This document shows positions 5,077-5,716 of a DNA stretch of 5,716 nt, piece after piece. Below the pieces are notes generated by a model. That model made no database searches, was not told where the DNA came from, and was given only the letters and a program-made list of their open reading frames with translations. Within the stretch, counting starts at the first letter, position 1, and each line of letters begins with the position of its first letter. The stretch comes from Treponema sp. (GTDB lineage Bacteria > Spirochaetota > Spirochaetia > Treponematales > Breznakiellaceae). The translations under genes were made by a program, and so were the position numbers. Location: positions 1 to 5,716 of the forward strand of contig JAITHH010000320.1 of NCBI GenBank assembly GCA_031280065.1, in the 5' to 3' direction.

Positions 5077-5472
5077 TCAAGTCCGGAATACAATGAAGCG
5101 CTGCCCCAGATAATTCAGTCCCGTGAATAACACCATGCCAATAAACAGGGCGATGTTCTCCCGCGTTTTTTGCGGGATGTTTTGCAAAAAATAGTTCACG
5201 GCGGGTTTCGCGGCGCCGTAAACGGCAAGATAGCACACGGCAATATTTACGGCAAACGCGGCAACCATAAACGCCGACCAGCGCCTAACGTTAAAGGTAA
5301 AATATTTGTTCAGAAAAAAACTCAACACACTTCCGGCAATATAACTCGCGGCGGAAGAAACCCAATAGCCCGTCCCGGCAACATTATACAAGAGGAACAT
5401 AAGCGCCGATCCGGCCAGCGTGTTGATAAGGCCCGCGAGGATAAACTTGAAGAAAACGCGGTCGAATATCAT
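5077..5472 (-). CDS. GtrA-like four-helix membrane protein
   Basis: A 131-residue integral membrane protein with four hydrophobic segments at about 8-29, 34-55, 66-90 and 105-126, the normal size and layout of the GtrA family. Family-like features are the opening FFKFILAGLINTLAG, FFLNKYFTF after the second helix, and TGLNYLGQRFIVF at the end. GtrA-type proteins are associated with moving polyprenyl-linked sugars across the membrane for modification of cell-surface polymers. They usually sit beside a GtrB-like glycosyltransferase; the truncated upstream gene may be such a partner, but I cannot identify it. The ATG at 5472 has only a weak AAGG one base away. It is not functionally linked to the importer operon, with which it converges. 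Confidence 0.85.
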   Translation of the reverse strand: MIFDRVFFKFILAGLINTLAGSALMFLLYNVAGTGYWVSSAASYIAGSVLSFFLNKYFTFNVRRWSAFMVAAFAVNIAVCYLAVYGAAKPAVNYFLQNIPQKTRENIALFIGMVLFTGLNYLGQRFIVFRT

Positions 5473-5478
5473 GCCTTA

Positions 5479-5541
5479 GAGCCTGTTTTATATTGTGGAT
5501 TTTTGCGGTCAATAGCCCGCAAAAATCCCGATTTTCGGCTC
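5479..5541. repeat. Palindromic element filling the gap between two minus-strand genes
   Basis: The core is a perfect 12-bp inverted repeat, GGATTTTTGCGG (5497-5508) and CCGCAAAAATCC (5517-5528), around 8 bases. An outer GAGCC (5479-5483) / GGCTC (5537-5541) pair encloses it, and a small CCGA-TTT-TCGG hairpin (5528-5538) overlaps the right side. The element starts next to the stop codon of the upstream gene and ends shortly before the GtrA start. It could be an attenuator or mRNA-stabilising structure between the two genes, or a copy of a dispersed short palindromic repeat. No T-run follows the core on the minus strand. Confidence 0.6.
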
Positions 5542-5716
5542 CTAGTCCAAAACACTTTGATGTATCAACTGCGCGGACGGATACCGGATAACAATGAATT
5601 CCCCGTCATTGAAATCAGGCTGTTTTTGCGAAAAGGCCCTTCCGGTCTGCCGCGCCAGTTCCCATTCCTTGCCTGTAAGCAGCAGAAATGATTCTCCCCG
5701 GTAATATCCGGGATCA
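5542..5716 (-). CDS. C-terminal fragment of an unidentified protein
   Basis: The last 57 codons of a minus-strand gene entering from the right edge, ending with TAG at 5544-5542. The visible part reads as a soluble mixed alpha/beta end: SFLLLTGKEWELARQ, then GEFIVIRYPSAQLIHQ. It has no membrane segment and no motif I recognise. No stop codon interrupts the frame, and the composition is protein-like, with an amphipathic helix followed by a beta-like strand. It lies 69 bp upstream of the GtrA-like gene on the same strand and is probably in the same transcription unit. A surface-sugar or glycosyltransferase-related role would fit the neighbour, but the fragment does not show it. Confidence 0.6.
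   Translation of the reverse strand, partial: DPGYYRGESFLLLTGKEWELARQTGRAFSQKQPDFNDGEFIVIRYPSAQLIHQSVLD

Noticed and set aside
5479..5541. Element considered as the end of an insertion sequence
   Set aside because: No transposase gene or target-site duplication is visible, and both flanking genes look intact at their near ends.
5170..5691. A 173-codon plus-strand open frame
   Set aside because: It runs antisense through the GtrA-like gene, across the palindromic element and into the fragment gene, with no protein-family features.

Overview
The window is a compact stretch of bacterial chromosome with five complete genes that I am sure of, one probable complete small membrane-protein gene, two partial genes at the edges, and one candidate leader peptide. 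Base composition is moderately GC-rich with strong Shine-Dalgarno sites. The substrate-binding protein has a loose lipobox (Leu-Pro-Ser-Cys). PocR-domain AraC regulators beside transport genes are common in host-associated spirochaetes (Treponema relatives) and in Firmicutes. A spirochaete is my best guess, but there is no rRNA or other decisive marker, so the lineage call is weak.

Left part (1-1696, minus strand): two consecutive regulator genes. The complete one is a 511-residue protein with an N-terminal PocR-type sensory domain, a helical middle region and a C-terminal AraC-type double helix-turn-helix. The next gene begins at the base after its stop codon and runs off the left edge. Its visible 53 residues resemble the start of the same PocR domain, so it is probably a second sensor of the same family.

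Middle (1697-2024): a 328-bp divergent control region. On the plus strand it carries a near-consensus promoter (TTGACA, 17 bp, TTTAAT). On the minus strand it carries a plausible promoter (TTGCCG, 17 bp, TATATT), followed at once by a good ribosome-binding site and a 32-codon, proline-rich open reading frame that ends 69 bp before the regulator start codon. The two -35 boxes are 50 bp apart, and small repeats lie between them.

Right-centre (2025-4995, plus strand): a four-gene ABC importer operon of the polar amino-acid uptake family, ordered permease, lipoprotein binding protein, second permease, ATPase. Having two different permeases recalls the cystine-type (Tcy) importers, but the substrate cannot be read from sequence. 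The divergent PocR/AraC protein is the obvious candidate regulator. A stem-loop and a perfect TATAAT sit between permease 1 and the binding protein, where extra control of binding-protein level would be expected.

Right end (4996-5716): a strong hairpin between convergent transcription units, then a minus-strand gene for a GtrA-like four-helix membrane protein, a 69-bp gap filled by a palindromic element, and the last 57 codons of a minus-strand gene I cannot name. I see no CRISPR array, tRNA, rRNA, transposase gene or phage gene. I did not find a clearly new multi-gene system. The most interesting unexplained signals are the leader peptide candidate, the paired PocR regulators, and the palindromic gap element.
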